Below, one piece after another: positions 33,605 to 43,830 of a DNA stretch of 64,000 bases. Source of the DNA: Opitutaceae bacterium. Its GTDB lineage: Bacteria; Verrucomicrobiota; Verrucomicrobiia; Opitutales; Opitutaceae. Below the pieces are notes generated by a model that did no database searches, was not told the origin of the DNA, and saw only the letters and a program-made list of their open reading frames with translations. A program made the translations under genes and the position numbers. The DNA is taken from assembly GCA_014879845.1 (NCBI GenBank), contig JACSRI010000147.1, forward strand, positions 1 to 64,000, written 5' to 3'. Position 1 is the first letter of the stretch; every line of letters starts with the position of its first letter.

Positions 33605-35977
33605 TCACTCGCCCTGGTTCACGGCCTGCAGGATACCCTGGAGCATCTCTTCGCTGAACACGCCCCCCGAGACCTGCACGAGCTTGCACAGCGGCATCTC
33701 GTTCATGAAGACAACGATCGTGTCGCGGGCCTTCCTGGCCGCGGCCTGTGCCTCGGGCGAGTCGGTCGGATCCGCCGCGGGCGCCGTGGCGAGCGCTCCC
33801 TGCACGAACTGCTCGTAGAGCGCCTGGCTCGCCGGGTGCCCGGCCAGTTCGCCGAGCGGCGAATAGCGGGTGAGCTTCGGGTGCCCGCGCCGGAAGCCCT
33901 CGACCGCGAGGACCTGTTTCAGCGGAAGCTCGCGCGACGAGCCACCGGCGAGCAGTTCAAAGCTCCCCGTATCCACCACCCAATCATGCACGCGAACATC
34001 GTACCACGCGAAGTCCCGAACCGTCAGCGCGAAGGTCACGGTCTTCTCCTCACCCGGCGCGAGGGTCACCTTGGCGAAATGCTTCAGCTCCTTGTCCGGA
34101 CGCAGCACCGACCCACCGAGCTGTCGGACATAGAGCTGCACGACCTCCGCCCCCGCGCGCTTGCCTGTGTTCATCACCGAAACATGCACGCGCACGCCGT
34201 CCTGCGCCTTGACGTTCGCCGCCTCGGACTTGATTCCCGTGTAGGCAAAGGTCGTGTAGCTTAGCCCGAACCCGAAGGGAAACTGCGGCGCGATTCGGCG
34301 CGCGTCATAGGAGCGATAGCCGACGAACAGACCCTCACCGTAAAGGGCTTGGCCGTTGCGACCGGGGAAATTTGGGAATGCCGGCGTGTCCTCGATCCTC
34401 GCCGGAAATGTCTCCGCCAGCCGGCCGGACGGATTGACGCGACCGGTCAGCACATCTGCGATCGCGCCTGCGCCAGCCTGTCCGCCGAGATAAGCCTCGA
34501 CGATCGCCTTGACACGCGGCGCCCACGGCATGGCCACTGGTGAGCCGTTCATCAACACGACGATCGTGTCCGGTTGCACGGCCATGACGGCCTCGACGAG
34601 CCGGTTGTGTCCAGCGGGGAGATCGAGGTTCTTCCGATCGAATCCCTCGGATTCAAAGCTGTCGGGCAGGCCGATCACGACGATCGCGCGATCTGCCTTC
34701 TTCGCAGCCTCGCGTGCCTCGGCGAGAAGCGCGTCGGTGGTGCCCCCGTCCACGTCATAGCCCGCTGCAAAGGTCAGATTCTTCGCGCCGACAATCGCGC
34801 CGAGTTCGTCGACGACATTGTCCAGCCGGATCGGATTCACCTGTGAGCTGCCGGCGCCCTGGTGGCGCGCGAACCGTGCGAAGCCTCCGATGACCGCGAT
34901 TCGCCCGGCGCGGGCCGGATCGATGGGCAACGTATTGCCGTCGTTCTTGAGCAGGACGATTCCTTCGCCAGCGGCCCGGCGCGCCAGCGCATGGTGCGCG
35001 TCGGCGTCGAAGGTGGCGCCCGGCTTGGCCGCAGCATGCGCGCGCAGCGTCAACTCAAGGATGTCGGTGACGCGCGCATCGAGCACGGCGATGTCGAGCC
35101 TTCCCGAGATGACCGCCGCGACGATGCGGCGGTCGTTGAGACCGTTTGAGCCCGGCATCTCGAGATCGAGGCCGGCCTGCACGCCCGCCACGCGATCATC
35201 GACCGCACCCCAGTCGGACACGACGAGGCCCCGATACCCCCATTTCCCACGCAGGACATCCGTAAGCAAACCCCGGTGCTGTGACACGTAGGTGCCGTTG
35301 AGCTTGTTGTAAGAGCACATCACCGTCCACGGCTGTGCGTCCTTCACGGCCATCTCGAAGGCGGGCAGGTAGATTTCATGCAGCGTGCGCTCATCGACGA
35401 TCGAATCGCTGACCATCCGCTCCCATTCCTGGTTGTTGGCCGCGAAGTGCTTGATCGAGGCACCGACGCCTTGGCTCTGCACGCCCCGTATCCATGCTGT
35501 GGAGAGCCGGCCAGCGAGGATCGGATCCTCGGAAAAATACTCGAAATTGCGTCCACCCAGCGGCGAGCGCTTCATGTTCGCGCCCGGTCCGAGTAGAATC
35601 TGCACCCCGCGGGCCTGCGCCTCGCGACCGAGCGCGACACCGACCTCTTCGATCAACTCCACATTCCAGGTCGCCGCGAGCCCGGGCGCCGTCGGGAAGC
35701 ACGTCGCTGGCAGGCTCTGCGACAGGTTGCCGGGAGCGGCATCCGGCGCGGTCCGGCGCACGCCGTGCGGTCCATCGGTGAGCACGATCGACGGGATGCC
35801 AAGTCGCTCGATCGGCTTGGTGGACCACATGTCGCGTCCCGAGCACAGCGCGGCCTTCTCCTCGAGTGTAAGCTGGGACACGAGCGACTGCGCCTGGGTG
35901 CGAAAATCGATGTCATTCGCCGAGGCGTAGAAAGGCAGCGCGGACGCAGAAAGCGCGAAGAATATCGTGGTCTTCAT
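33605..35977 (-). CDS. exported glycoside hydrolase family 3 enzyme (beta-glucosidase-like)
   Basis: 790 residues from the ATG at 35977. A short signal peptide is present (MKTTIFFALSASALPFYASA). The GH3 N-terminal barrel shows LTLEEKAALCSGRDMW, GIPSIVLTDGPHGVRR and the nucleophile Asp in GYRGLVVSDWGAVDD. The C-terminal alpha/beta sandwich and fibronectin III-like domain are visible (YGEGLFVGYRSYDARRIAPQ, FGFGLSYTTFAY, VVQLYVRQLGGSVLRPDKEL). Likely a periplasmic exo-beta-glycosidase that acts on oligosaccharides after rhamnose removal. A 28-bp palindrome at 36052-36079 upstream suggests its own regulated promoter. Exact linkage specificity is not readable. Confidence 0.94.
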   Translation of the reverse strand: MKTTIFFALSASALPFYASANDIDFRTQAQSLVSQLTLEEKAALCSGRDMWSTKPIERLGIPSIVLTDGPHGVRRTAPDAAPGNLSQSLPATCFPTAPGLAATWNVELIEEVGVALGREAQARGVQILLGPGANMKRSPLGGRNFEYFSEDPILAGRLSTAWIRGVQSQGVGASIKHFAANNQEWERMVSDSIVDERTLHEIYLPAFEMAVKDAQPWTVMCSYNKLNGTYVSQHRGLLTDVLRGKWGYRGLVVSDWGAVDDRVAGVQAGLDLEMPGSNGLNDRRIVAAVISGRLDIAVLDARVTDILELTLRAHAAAKPGATFDADAHHALARRAAGEGIVLLKNDGNTLPIDPARAGRIAVIGGFARFARHQGAGSSQVNPIRLDNVVDELGAIVGAKNLTFAAGYDVDGGTTDALLAEAREAAKKADRAIVVIGLPDSFESEGFDRKNLDLPAGHNRLVEAVMAVQPDTIVVLMNGSPVAMPWAPRVKAIVEAYLGGQAGAGAIADVLTGRVNPSGRLAETFPARIEDTPAFPNFPGRNGQALYGEGLFVGYRSYDARRIAPQFPFGFGLSYTTFAYTGIKSEAANVKAQDGVRVHVSVMNTGKRAGAEVVQLYVRQLGGSVLRPDKELKHFAKVTLAPGEEKTVTFALTVRDFAWYDVRVHDWVVDTGSFELLAGGSSRELPLKQVLAVEGFRRGHPKLTRYSPLGELAGHPASQALYEQFVQGALATAPAADPTDSPEAQAAARKARDTIVVFMNEMPLCKLVQVSGGVFSEEMLQGILQAVNQGE

Positions 35978-36051
35978 TGGGGATGGAAGGGGCCCTGTTG
36001 GGGAACCGGACACTCACGAGAAAACACAGCCATCGAGGCGCTGCACAGTGA

Positions 36052-36079
36052 GGCGATTAGTGAAAAACCACCGCTTGCC
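36052..36079. promoter_or_regulatory. operator-like palindrome upstream of the GH3 gene
   Basis: The site has GGCGA, TT, AGTGA, AAAA, CCACC, GC and TTGCC in order. It matches 24 of 28 bases of the perfect palindrome at 43831-43858 between the TonB receptor and the sensor gene. It lies 75 bp before the GH3 start codon, in the 219-bp gap after the rhamnosidase fusion. A shared regulator site is the simplest reading. Confidence 0.6.
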
Positions 36080-36196
36080 CGGAGCGGCCCGGCACGCACG
36101 GATCCGCCCGCCGGCGCCGACCACCGCCGAGGCAAGAGGCACGGGGCAGCCGAGTCCCCGGAAGGGACCGCGTCTCGGCGGTGCGGAGCTGGCGCG

Positions 36197-39100
36197 CTAT
36201 TTCCGCGTCACGTGCTCGTCGAGAAACGCCGTCATCTTGCGCATCGCGAGCTGCGACTCCGGTGAGTCCGGCACCATCGGCTGGAACACATGGATCATGC
36301 CCTCGTAGAGATCGAGGATAGCGGGCTGGCCGGCGCTCTCGATTGCCTGGTATTGCCGCACGCAACTGCTCAGGAAGATCTCCCGGGTGCCTCCCTGGAT
36401 CAGCGTCGGCGGAAAGCCCTTGGTATAGTCTCCATAGACTGGCGACACATAGGGATTCTTCACGTCCGCGGGATCGGCGTAGGCGTCAGCGCAGGGCTTC
36501 ATCCCTTCGGGTGAGATGATCGGGTCGGCATCGCGCAGGGTCACATACGATTCACCGGCGCCAGACAGATCGGCGCAGGGCGACCAGAGCACTGCCGCCG
36601 CCGGGAGGCCGAGACCTCGATCCCGCATCCGCAACACCGCGCCGGCAGCCAGGCCACCGCCGGCTGAATCACCGCAGATCGCAATGTTCCGCAGCGCGTA
36701 GCCCTCCTGCTGGAGAGCCTGAAAGACCGCCAGCACTTCATCGATGATCCGCGGCCACTTGGCCCGTGGCGCGACGGTGTAGTCGACCGAGATCAGACGC
36801 AGCTTTGTCGCGTCGGCGATGAAGAGCGAGCAGTAGAGCGTCGAGCGGACCGAGCCCATCGTATAGCCGCCGCCATGACAGTAGACGAGGATGCGTCCGT
36901 CGTCCTTCCAGCCGCGCGGCTTCACGTCGAGGACCGGGGTGCCTCCCAGCGTACGCGGGGCGAGTTCCGGCTGATAGCGCTCGAGCAGCGAGGATTCGTA
37001 TTGCGTGAGCATCTCCTCATTGCGGCGCCAGCGTTCCGCCCAGGCCGCGGCGTCGAGCGACGGCTGTGGATCGCGATTTGCGACGGTGAACGGCGGGGTG
37101 CGCAGAAACGCCTGCCACGCGGGAGAGATGGTGTCCGGGATGTAGAGGCTCGCCCCAGCCTTCGCGGGAGCCGTCGCGGCGGCGAGTTCGGCATCGATCG
37201 CCGCGAGCTTCTCGGGCGTGAGCATTTCCGGGAAGTACTCCTTCAGGGCACGCAGCGTGAGGTGACCTGCCTGGGCGATCTGCGGACTCGCCAGGAGCGT
37301 GGGCAGGTGTCGCGCGAGCACGGCCCGCGCCGACGGATCGGCAAGCAGGGCGCTCACCGTCGAGTGGGTCGAGAGCGTGCTGCCGGTCTGCGCGGCCGGT
37401 GGGCTGAGCTTCGCGAGCTCGTCCGCGATCGTCGTGAGCACCGCGTCGGGCAGCGCATCCTCGGCGTAGCTCTGGAGCTGCCGGAGCGTGATGCCCCGGG
37501 CCATGGCGAACTGAGGGTTCGCGATCATCGCGGCGATGTGTTTCTCGAGCACGGCCTTGGCTGCCGGGTGGTCGAGCAACTCACCGATCTTGGTGTCGAG
37601 GCCAAATCCGGAGCCGGCCGCCGGCACGGGTGCGGGCACAGCGGTCGCCAGCTCCGCACCGATCGCTTGCAGCTTCGCGTCCGTGAGCACGTCCTTCACG
37701 TGGGGCTGCAGTTGCCTGAGAGTGATGCCGCGCGCCATGGCGAACTGCGGCGCGTCGATCATCGCGCCGAGGTGCTTCGCGAGCACGGCCTTCGTCGCGG
37801 GATGGTCGAGCAGATCGCCGATCTTCGAGTCGAGACCGAGAGGGGCAGACCCGGACGGCGCGGGCGCCTGGGGCGGCGCGGCCGGCGCGGCATGCGGCGT
37901 GGACGGCGCGGCGGCGCCGAGCGCGACGAGGTCGGCATCGATGGCCTTGAGACGGTCCTCGGTGAAGTAGTCGGCAGCAAACTCCGCGACCTTGCGCAAC
38001 GTCATCGAGGCGGCCTGGGAAAACTCCGGATTGTTCGCCGCCTCCGGGGCGTGCTTCTGCAGGATCGCCAGCGTCGCCGGATCCGCCAGCAGGTCGCCGA
38101 TGAGCGAGGCGTCCACCGACCACTTGGGCGGGCCGAGTTTCGCCAGTGCGGCCGCGATCATGCCGAGCCGCTCCGTCGTGAAATACTCCGGTGCAAAATC
38201 ATGTAGCTGCGCGAAGGTGGCCTCGCGCGCCTGCTCGAACTCCGGGTTGTTGATCGCTTCCGGAATGACGGCCATCAACGCCGCCTTGGCCGCGGGATCG
38301 TCGAGGAGCACGCCGATCTTGGTGTTCAGCGAGTATCCGGCGGAATCGGTCACCTGCACCTTCACCTTCGTCGCGCGTTCTTCTTCCTCGGCGTTGCTCT
38401 TGCCAGGCACCGGCGGCGCGGACACCGCGCGCGCAAGGTAAGGCGCGCGGAAGCGATAGTCTCCCGAGCCGGCGGAAAACACCGCGGCACCACGTTCCAT
38501 GCGCAGGAATTTCAATCCCGGAGCCTGCGCCGCAGGCTGGTCACCCTCACGCACGTCGGCGGCGGACGTCGCGGGCACGTGGATCTCGCCCGCGAGGTTG
38601 GGCGGCAGTGTGACCGCGAGCGTCAGTTCGCCGCGCTCGATGCTCCAACTCGTGGCAATGCGGCCACGCACGCTGTCGTAATGTCCCCGGGCGAAGTTCA
38701 CCCCGGGTCCGGGCTCGGGCCGGATCACGACGCGGGCAAATCCGGGATCGCCATCGATGCCCAGCACGGTGCGGTAGAGCCACTCCACGCAGGAGCCGTA
38801 GGCGTAGTGATTGAACGAATTCATGCCGGCGTCGCCGAAGCCGTGCGCCTTCGTGAAACTGTTCCAGCGCTCCCAGATCGTGGTCGCACCCTGTGCGACC
38901 GAATAGCCCCACGAGGGAAACTCCGTGCCCGTGATCGTGTAATACGCGCCGTCGGTGTGGCCGACGTCCGTGAGCGTGGGCAGCAGCAGATTCACGCCGA
39001 GGAAGCCGACGCCGAGACGCCAGTTGCGATCCTCCAGATTCTTGACGAGATGGCTGGTGGCCGCGGTGCGCTGCTCGGGCGTGAGCAGGTCGAAGCGCAA

Positions 39101-41191
39101 GGCGAGCAGGTGCGCGGTCTGCGACTTGTGTTCTCCAATGGAGCCGTCGGCGTTGATGAACTTCTTCTGGAACGCGGCACGCACTTCCTCGAAGAGCTGG
39201 CGGTAGGACGCAGCGTCTTCACCCTTCCCGAGCGCCGACGCCATCTCGGCCATGAGCTTCGCGTCGTAGGCGAGATAGGCCGTCGAGATGAGGTGCTTTT
39301 CCGTGATGCCGCCGATTGCGAGCCAGTCGCCGTAACCGCGGTTGGGAGCGATCAGGCCCTGCGACTGCCCGCGGACGTATTCGACGTAGCGACGCATGGC
39401 CTCGTAGTTCCGCTCCAGCACGCGCGTGTCGCCGTACACTTTCCACAGGGTCCACGGGATGATGATACCGGCATCGGCCCAGCCCGCCGCCGAGCCCTTG
39501 AAGCCGATCGGCGCGGTATCGTTGAACGCGCCCTCCGACGACTGGGTGTCGACGAGGTCGTCCATCCACTTCGTCATGAAGGCGGCGATGTCCTGATTGT
39601 ACGCCCCGGTGCGGACAAACACCTGCGCATCGCCGGTCCACCCGAGTCGCTCGTCGCGCTGCGGACAATCCGTCGGCACCTCGAGATAGTTGGAGAGCTG
39701 GCCCCACCGCGTGTTCGACCAAATTTGGTTCAACAGGGCGCTCGAACTCTCGAACGCACCCGCGTCGGCGTTGGCCGTGCTGAGCACGACCCCGGTGATC
39801 GTGGCCGCGGGAGGCGGCTTCGTCAGTCCTTCGACCTGCACGTAGCGGAACCCGTGAAAGGTGAAGCGCGGTTCCCAGGTCTCCACGCCGCCACCTCGGC
39901 ACACGTAGGTGTCGATCACGCGCGCCGTGCGCAGGTTTTCCACGTAGACGGTGCCATCCGGCTGCAACATCTCCGCGAAGCGCATCCGCACGACCGTGCC
40001 AGCGGGCTCGTCCACCGTCAGGTGGGCGAAGCCCGCAAAGTTCTGACCGAGGTCGAAAACATAGGTGCCCGCCTTCGGCTCGTTGACCGCGACGGTGGGG
40101 CGCTCGGCCACGCGCCGAACCGCCGGTGCCGGATGGCGGCGCAGAATTGCCGGTACGCTCTCCGCACCCGTGGCCACGGCGCTCCAAGCGCGATCGTCGA
40201 AGCCGGGCGCGTCCCAGCCCTTCTGCTCGAGGCGCGCATCATACGATTCGCCGGCCTGCATGTCGGCCTCGAGGATCGGCCCCGTGCTCGCCTTCCATGA
40301 GGCGTCCGTGGCGATCACCTGGCTGCGGCCTGAGGCATCGAAAAGGTGGAGTTCAGCGCGAAGGCGGGTGTTTTTCCCGTAGATGTTTTGGCCGAAGGCG
40401 CCGACATTGCCGCGGAACCAACCGTCCGCGAGAAGGGCTCCGACGGCATTGTTTCCCGCGCGCAGGAGCGCCGTGACGTCGTAGGCCCGGTAGTAGAGTC
40501 GCTTCCGATAACCGGTCCAGCCGGGCGTGAAATACTCGTCGCCGACGCGTCGTCCGTTGAGCCGCGCCTCGACATTGCCCAGCGCCGTGACGTAGAGCAC
40601 GGCCCGCGCGGGCGCCTTGGCCACGGTGAACTCCTTGCGTAGTTGTGTCACCGGCACGTAAGTGCGCTTCTCCTGAGCGGGCGGCAGCCAAGACGCACCC
40701 GAGGGCGGCACGCCGTCGAGGCCGATCCATTCCGCGCGCCAAGCTTCACCGGAGAGCAGACCCATGCTCCAGGTCGCCGGCGAACTCCATGCGGACTGTT
40801 GGCCCGATCCGTCAGTCACCTGCACCTTCCAGAAGACCTGTGTGTGCGCAGTGAGCGCCTTGCCCGCGTAGGCGATCTGCGCGGTGTCCGCCGATTTCGT
40901 GGCCACATCCCAGAGGTCCCCGCGATCCTTTTCGAGCGCCGCGAGCGTCGAGGCGACTAGGATACGGTAGCCGGCCTGGACCTGGCCTCGCGAGCCAGGG
41001 GCTGCTTCGAGGCGCCAGCTCAGGCGCGGCGCGGACTCATCGATGCCAATTGGATCGACGAGATACTCGCAGCGCAGGTCGACGACCTTGAGCGGCGACG
41101 GAGAGCTCTTCGGCGCCGCTCCAAGTGGGAGTGCCGCCAGCAGGGCGACCGCATGCACGACAAACCAGGCACGGACAGAATCAAAGTTCAT
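36197..41191 (-). CDS. GH78 alpha-L-rhamnosidase fused to five helical repeats and an esterase
   Basis: 1,664 residues in one open frame, about twice a normal rhamnosidase. A signal peptide (~1-26) is followed by the GH78 region (~35-935): LRCEYLVDPIGIDESAPRLS, GWTGYRKRLYYRAYDVT, the catalytic-acid segment PTDCPQRDERLGWTGDAQVF with E514, and GATTIWERWNSF. Residues ~955-1338 hold five ~65-residue helical repeats starting near 955, 1028, 1118, 1196 and 1272, each with a (K/V)IG-LLDxPAAKAVLxKH start and an LTxExLAAIDAELA end. Residues ~1345-1664 form an HSL-type esterase: CHGGGYTMGS, nucleophile S1509 in CGDSAGGGLAAG, H1634 in EGMIHVFQ. Probably periplasmic; removes terminal rhamnose and an ester group from the same glycan. 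Confidence 0.9.
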   Translation of the reverse strand: MNFDSVRAWFVVHAVALLAALPLGAAPKSSPSPLKVVDLRCEYLVDPIGIDESAPRLSWRLEAAPGSRGQVQAGYRILVASTLAALEKDRGDLWDVATKSADTAQIAYAGKALTAHTQVFWKVQVTDGSGQQSAWSSPATWSMGLLSGEAWRAEWIGLDGVPPSGASWLPPAQEKRTYVPVTQLRKEFTVAKAPARAVLYVTALGNVEARLNGRRVGDEYFTPGWTGYRKRLYYRAYDVTALLRAGNNAVGALLADGWFRGNVGAFGQNIYGKNTRLRAELHLFDASGRSQVIATDASWKASTGPILEADMQAGESYDARLEQKGWDAPGFDDRAWSAVATGAESVPAILRRHPAPAVRRVAERPTVAVNEPKAGTYVFDLGQNFAGFAHLTVDEPAGTVVRMRFAEMLQPDGTVYVENLRTARVIDTYVCRGGGVETWEPRFTFHGFRYVQVEGLTKPPPAATITGVVLSTANADAGAFESSSALLNQIWSNTRWGQLSNYLEVPTDCPQRDERLGWTGDAQVFVRTGAYNQDIAAFMTKWMDDLVDTQSSEGAFNDTAPIGFKGSAAGWADAGIIIPWTLWKVYGDTRVLERNYEAMRRYVEYVRGQSQGLIAPNRGYGDWLAIGGITEKHLISTAYLAYDAKLMAEMASALGKGEDAASYRQLFEEVRAAFQKKFINADGSIGEHKSQTAHLLALRFDLLTPEQRTAATSHLVKNLEDRNWRLGVGFLGVNLLLPTLTDVGHTDGAYYTITGTEFPSWGYSVAQGATTIWERWNSFTKAHGFGDAGMNSFNHYAYGSCVEWLYRTVLGIDGDPGFARVVIRPEPGPGVNFARGHYDSVRGRIATSWSIERGELTLAVTLPPNLAGEIHVPATSAADVREGDQPAAQAPGLKFLRMERGAAVFSAGSGDYRFRAPYLARAVSAPPVPGKSNAEEEERATKVKVQVTDSAGYSLNTKIGVLLDDPAAKAALMAVIPEAINNPEFEQAREATFAQLHDFAPEYFTTERLGMIAAALAKLGPPKWSVDASLIGDLLADPATLAILQKHAPEAANNPEFSQAASMTLRKVAEFAADYFTEDRLKAIDADLVALGAAAPSTPHAAPAAPPQAPAPSGSAPLGLDSKIGDLLDHPATKAVLAKHLGAMIDAPQFAMARGITLRQLQPHVKDVLTDAKLQAIGAELATAVPAPVPAAGSGFGLDTKIGELLDHPAAKAVLEKHIAAMIANPQFAMARGITLRQLQSYAEDALPDAVLTTIADELAKLSPPAAQTGSTLSTHSTVSALLADPSARAVLARHLPTLLASPQIAQAGHLTLRALKEYFPEMLTPEKLAAIDAELAAATAPAKAGASLYIPDTISPAWQAFLRTPPFTVANRDPQPSLDAAAWAERWRRNEEMLTQYESSLLERYQPELAPRTLGGTPVLDVKPRGWKDDGRILVYCHGGGYTMGSVRSTLYCSLFIADATKLRLISVDYTVAPRAKWPRIIDEVLAVFQALQQEGYALRNIAICGDSAGGGLAAGAVLRMRDRGLGLPAAAVLWSPCADLSGAGESYVTLRDADPIISPEGMKPCADAYADPADVKNPYVSPVYGDYTKGFPPTLIQGGTREIFLSSCVRQYQAIESAGQPAILDLYEGMIHVFQPMVPDSPESQLAMRKMTAFLDEHVTRK

Positions 41192-41335
41192 GGATCAAAA
41201 GCTTCCCGGATTCGCTCGGAGACAGGAGCAAGCGCCCGATGCAGAGGACATCGCGGCAGCGGACAAAAGCAACGCGGCGGCCGGGATGCGTCCTCGACGT
41301 GTCCACGGCCGCCACGACCCAACACCCCAAAAGGG

Positions 41336-43732
41336 TCAGAAACTGAACTTGGCAGTCACGCCAAGCTCACGCGGTGGGTTCAGCGTCACCATGCGGTATC
41401 CGGAGACCCACGTGCCGATGACATTGCTGCTGCCGCGGTTCGTCTCCACTTGCTCATCGAGGGCGTTCTTGGCCCAGAGGGTGACCTCCCAGCGACGATC
41501 CGAACTGCGCAGACCGACAAAGAGGTCGACCGTGGAGTAACCCGGAAGCTCAGGATCTGGCACATTGCGGATCTCGCGCTCGCCCTTGTAGTAGAAAAGC
41601 CCCCGCGTGAACCACTCCATGGTACGCATGGGACGAGTCCACTCGATCGTGCTGCTGAACGTGAACTTAGGAGCATCGCCCAGCGTCACGCCGCCGATGT
41701 CCGTGTAGCTCACCTGCTCGCCGGGTGTGTTGAAGACGGGATTTCCATTGGCGTCAAACACGCCTGAAGGCGCCATCGTTCCGTCGGCCCAGGTCGCCTT
41801 GGCGTAGGCCGTGTTCACGCCGAGCACGACGCGCCCGGGCAGTGAGGCCGTGGCCCCGAGTTCGATGCCCTTGGATTCGGCATCGCCGTTGAAGGTGATG
41901 CCAACGACATCGTCCTGGAATCCATCCGCCTGGTAGTCGACCGGGATGAACCCCGAGTGGGAGATGTAGCCGCTGAACTTCTGCATGAACAGCGCCGCAT
42001 TGAATTGGAGGCGGTTGTCGTTCACCGCGCCCTTCACGCCGAGTTCGAAGCCGTTCGACGTCTCCTCGGAGAAGTGCAGGTATTTCTCGTCGAGCTGGGC
42101 GGAGGTGCGGAAAGCTGTTCCACCTGGACGATAGGAGCGCCCGTAGGTGAGGTAGGTATTCACACCGGGCCGGAGCTTGTAGGACAAGCTCGCCGAGCCG
42201 GTGAACGGATCGCCCTCGAGGCTTGAGGCGCTGTCGATGCCGAGCGCCGGATCACTCTGCGCGAGGCTGCTCTCGATCTTCTGATAGCGAGCCCCGAGTT
42301 CGAGCCGCCACGCGTCGTCGAACTTGAAGGTCTGCGTCGTGAATACGCCCTTGTAGCTGCCGGAACCGTCCATCGTCAGGTTTAGCGGGATCTCCATGTC
42401 CGGCGCCCGCGGTACCGGGCTCGACGAGACGAAGGGATTCGGGCCATCGAACCAGAGCCGCGCCGCAACCTGCTGCACCGAACCGCTGGTCTCACTGTCT
42501 TCGTAGTAAAGGCCGAAGACATAGTCCCACTTTTCGTGCTCCACCGAGGAGAACCGAAGTTCGTACGAGTAGGTCTCGGACTCGATGTAGAGCAACTGGG
42601 GCGAGCTGTATCCATAGATCAGGTTCATCTGATTGTAGAACTCGCCGGAGATGTCGTTCGACGTCGCGTGACGGCCCGCGATGAGCGAAAGGCGGTGGTC
42701 CTTGGGAAGGTCCCAGTCGACCGTGAGCGAGGTGAGGATCGGGTTGTCTTCGTACGTGTCCATGCCGGGCGCGACCGCCAGCCGGTCCGACGGACGGACT
42801 CCGGAAGGCAGCGGCGCGCCGTAGGTCGCGTCACCCTCGACGGAGTTGGCGCGCACGAGTTCCTGCTCGAGCCACTGGTGCGTGAGATTGACCTCGATGT
42901 CGTCGGTCGGCTTCCAGCCGATCGTGCCGCGATAACTGCGCGTGTGGCTGCGGGTGTCCTCGTCGAGGTAGATATTGTGAATGTCGCCGGCCGCGTTGGC
43001 ATCGTAGACGCCGGCCAGGCGCACGGCGAGTTTGCCGGACACGATCGGGATGTTGATCGCCGCCTGCGTGTTCACGAGGTCGATGTCGGAGAGCGACTGC
43101 TCGATGTTGAACCCAAATTTCTCGAGATCGGGACGACGGGCCGCGTAGGTGATTGCTCCGCCGGGCGAAGAACGTCCGCGCAGCGTACCCTGAGGGCCGC
43201 GCAGCACCTCGATCTGCCCCACGTCATACATCGAGCGAAAGGCAGTGTTCGCACTCACCGGCACTTCGTTCCAATACATGTCGACCGAGGCCGTCGTGCC
43301 GGAGTCAGGATTGAAGGCGATGCCACGCAGGCTCGGCACCGGACTGCGCGGGTCGGGCTTCATGTCGAGGCCGGGGCTGACCACTTCGATGTCCGATACA
43401 TCGAGGAGGTTGAAGTTTTCGACAGTCTTGGCGTCGACGGCGACCACGGCCATCGGCACCTCCTGGAGCGGACGAGAAATCTTGTCGGCCGTGACCATGA
43501 CGACCGGAAGCGTGACGATATTCTCGTCCTCCGTGTCGGATGCATTGGTCGTCGCAGGGGCTTCCGGAGCCTCGGGTGTGGACTGTGCGCTCAAGTAGAC
43601 CGGAGAGACACAGGCGACGGCGAGCAGCGCCGCGGCGCGCACGCAAAACCTGCGTGAAGGATCGAAAATGCCACGGCGACGGGATGTGCCGGAGCACGTT
43701 TGGCCAGGGGAACGGCGGCAAACTGCATTCAT
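41336..43732 (-). CDS. TonB-dependent outer-membrane receptor
   Basis: 798 residues. A long basic N-terminus leads into a signal peptide (AALLAVACVSPVYLSAQS). A TonB-box-like stretch (IVTLPVVMVTADK) precedes the plug domain: PLQEVPMAVVAVDAKTVENF, SVPSLRGIAFNPDSGTTAS in part, IEVLRGPQGTLRGRSSPGGA. The rest is a 22-strand-type barrel ending in an aromatic residue (LGVTAKFSF), as required for outer-membrane insertion. It probably imports rhamnosylated oligosaccharides using TonB energy. It heads the rhamnoside operon, 144 bp before the GH78 fusion, and is divergent from the hybrid sensor gene. Confidence 0.92.
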   Translation of the reverse strand: MNAVCRRSPGQTCSGTSRRRGIFDPSRRFCVRAAALLAVACVSPVYLSAQSTPEAPEAPATTNASDTEDENIVTLPVVMVTADKISRPLQEVPMAVVAVDAKTVENFNLLDVSDIEVVSPGLDMKPDPRSPVPSLRGIAFNPDSGTTASVDMYWNEVPVSANTAFRSMYDVGQIEVLRGPQGTLRGRSSPGGAITYAARRPDLEKFGFNIEQSLSDIDLVNTQAAINIPIVSGKLAVRLAGVYDANAAGDIHNIYLDEDTRSHTRSYRGTIGWKPTDDIEVNLTHQWLEQELVRANSVEGDATYGAPLPSGVRPSDRLAVAPGMDTYEDNPILTSLTVDWDLPKDHRLSLIAGRHATSNDISGEFYNQMNLIYGYSSPQLLYIESETYSYELRFSSVEHEKWDYVFGLYYEDSETSGSVQQVAARLWFDGPNPFVSSSPVPRAPDMEIPLNLTMDGSGSYKGVFTTQTFKFDDAWRLELGARYQKIESSLAQSDPALGIDSASSLEGDPFTGSASLSYKLRPGVNTYLTYGRSYRPGGTAFRTSAQLDEKYLHFSEETSNGFELGVKGAVNDNRLQFNAALFMQKFSGYISHSGFIPVDYQADGFQDDVVGITFNGDAESKGIELGATASLPGRVVLGVNTAYAKATWADGTMAPSGVFDANGNPVFNTPGEQVSYTDIGGVTLGDAPKFTFSSTIEWTRPMRTMEWFTRGLFYYKGEREIRNVPDPELPGYSTVDLFVGLRSSDRRWEVTLWAKNALDEQVETNRGSSNVIGTWVSGYRMVTLNPPRELGVTAKFSF

Positions 43733-43830
43733 AGTTCGTGGGGTGTTTGGGTATGAGTCGCCCGAAGTTGTTTTGGGGCCAACTCCGGTCTTGGTCGCAG
43801 TTCACTCGAACCCGGCGGAGTGCCAACGGT

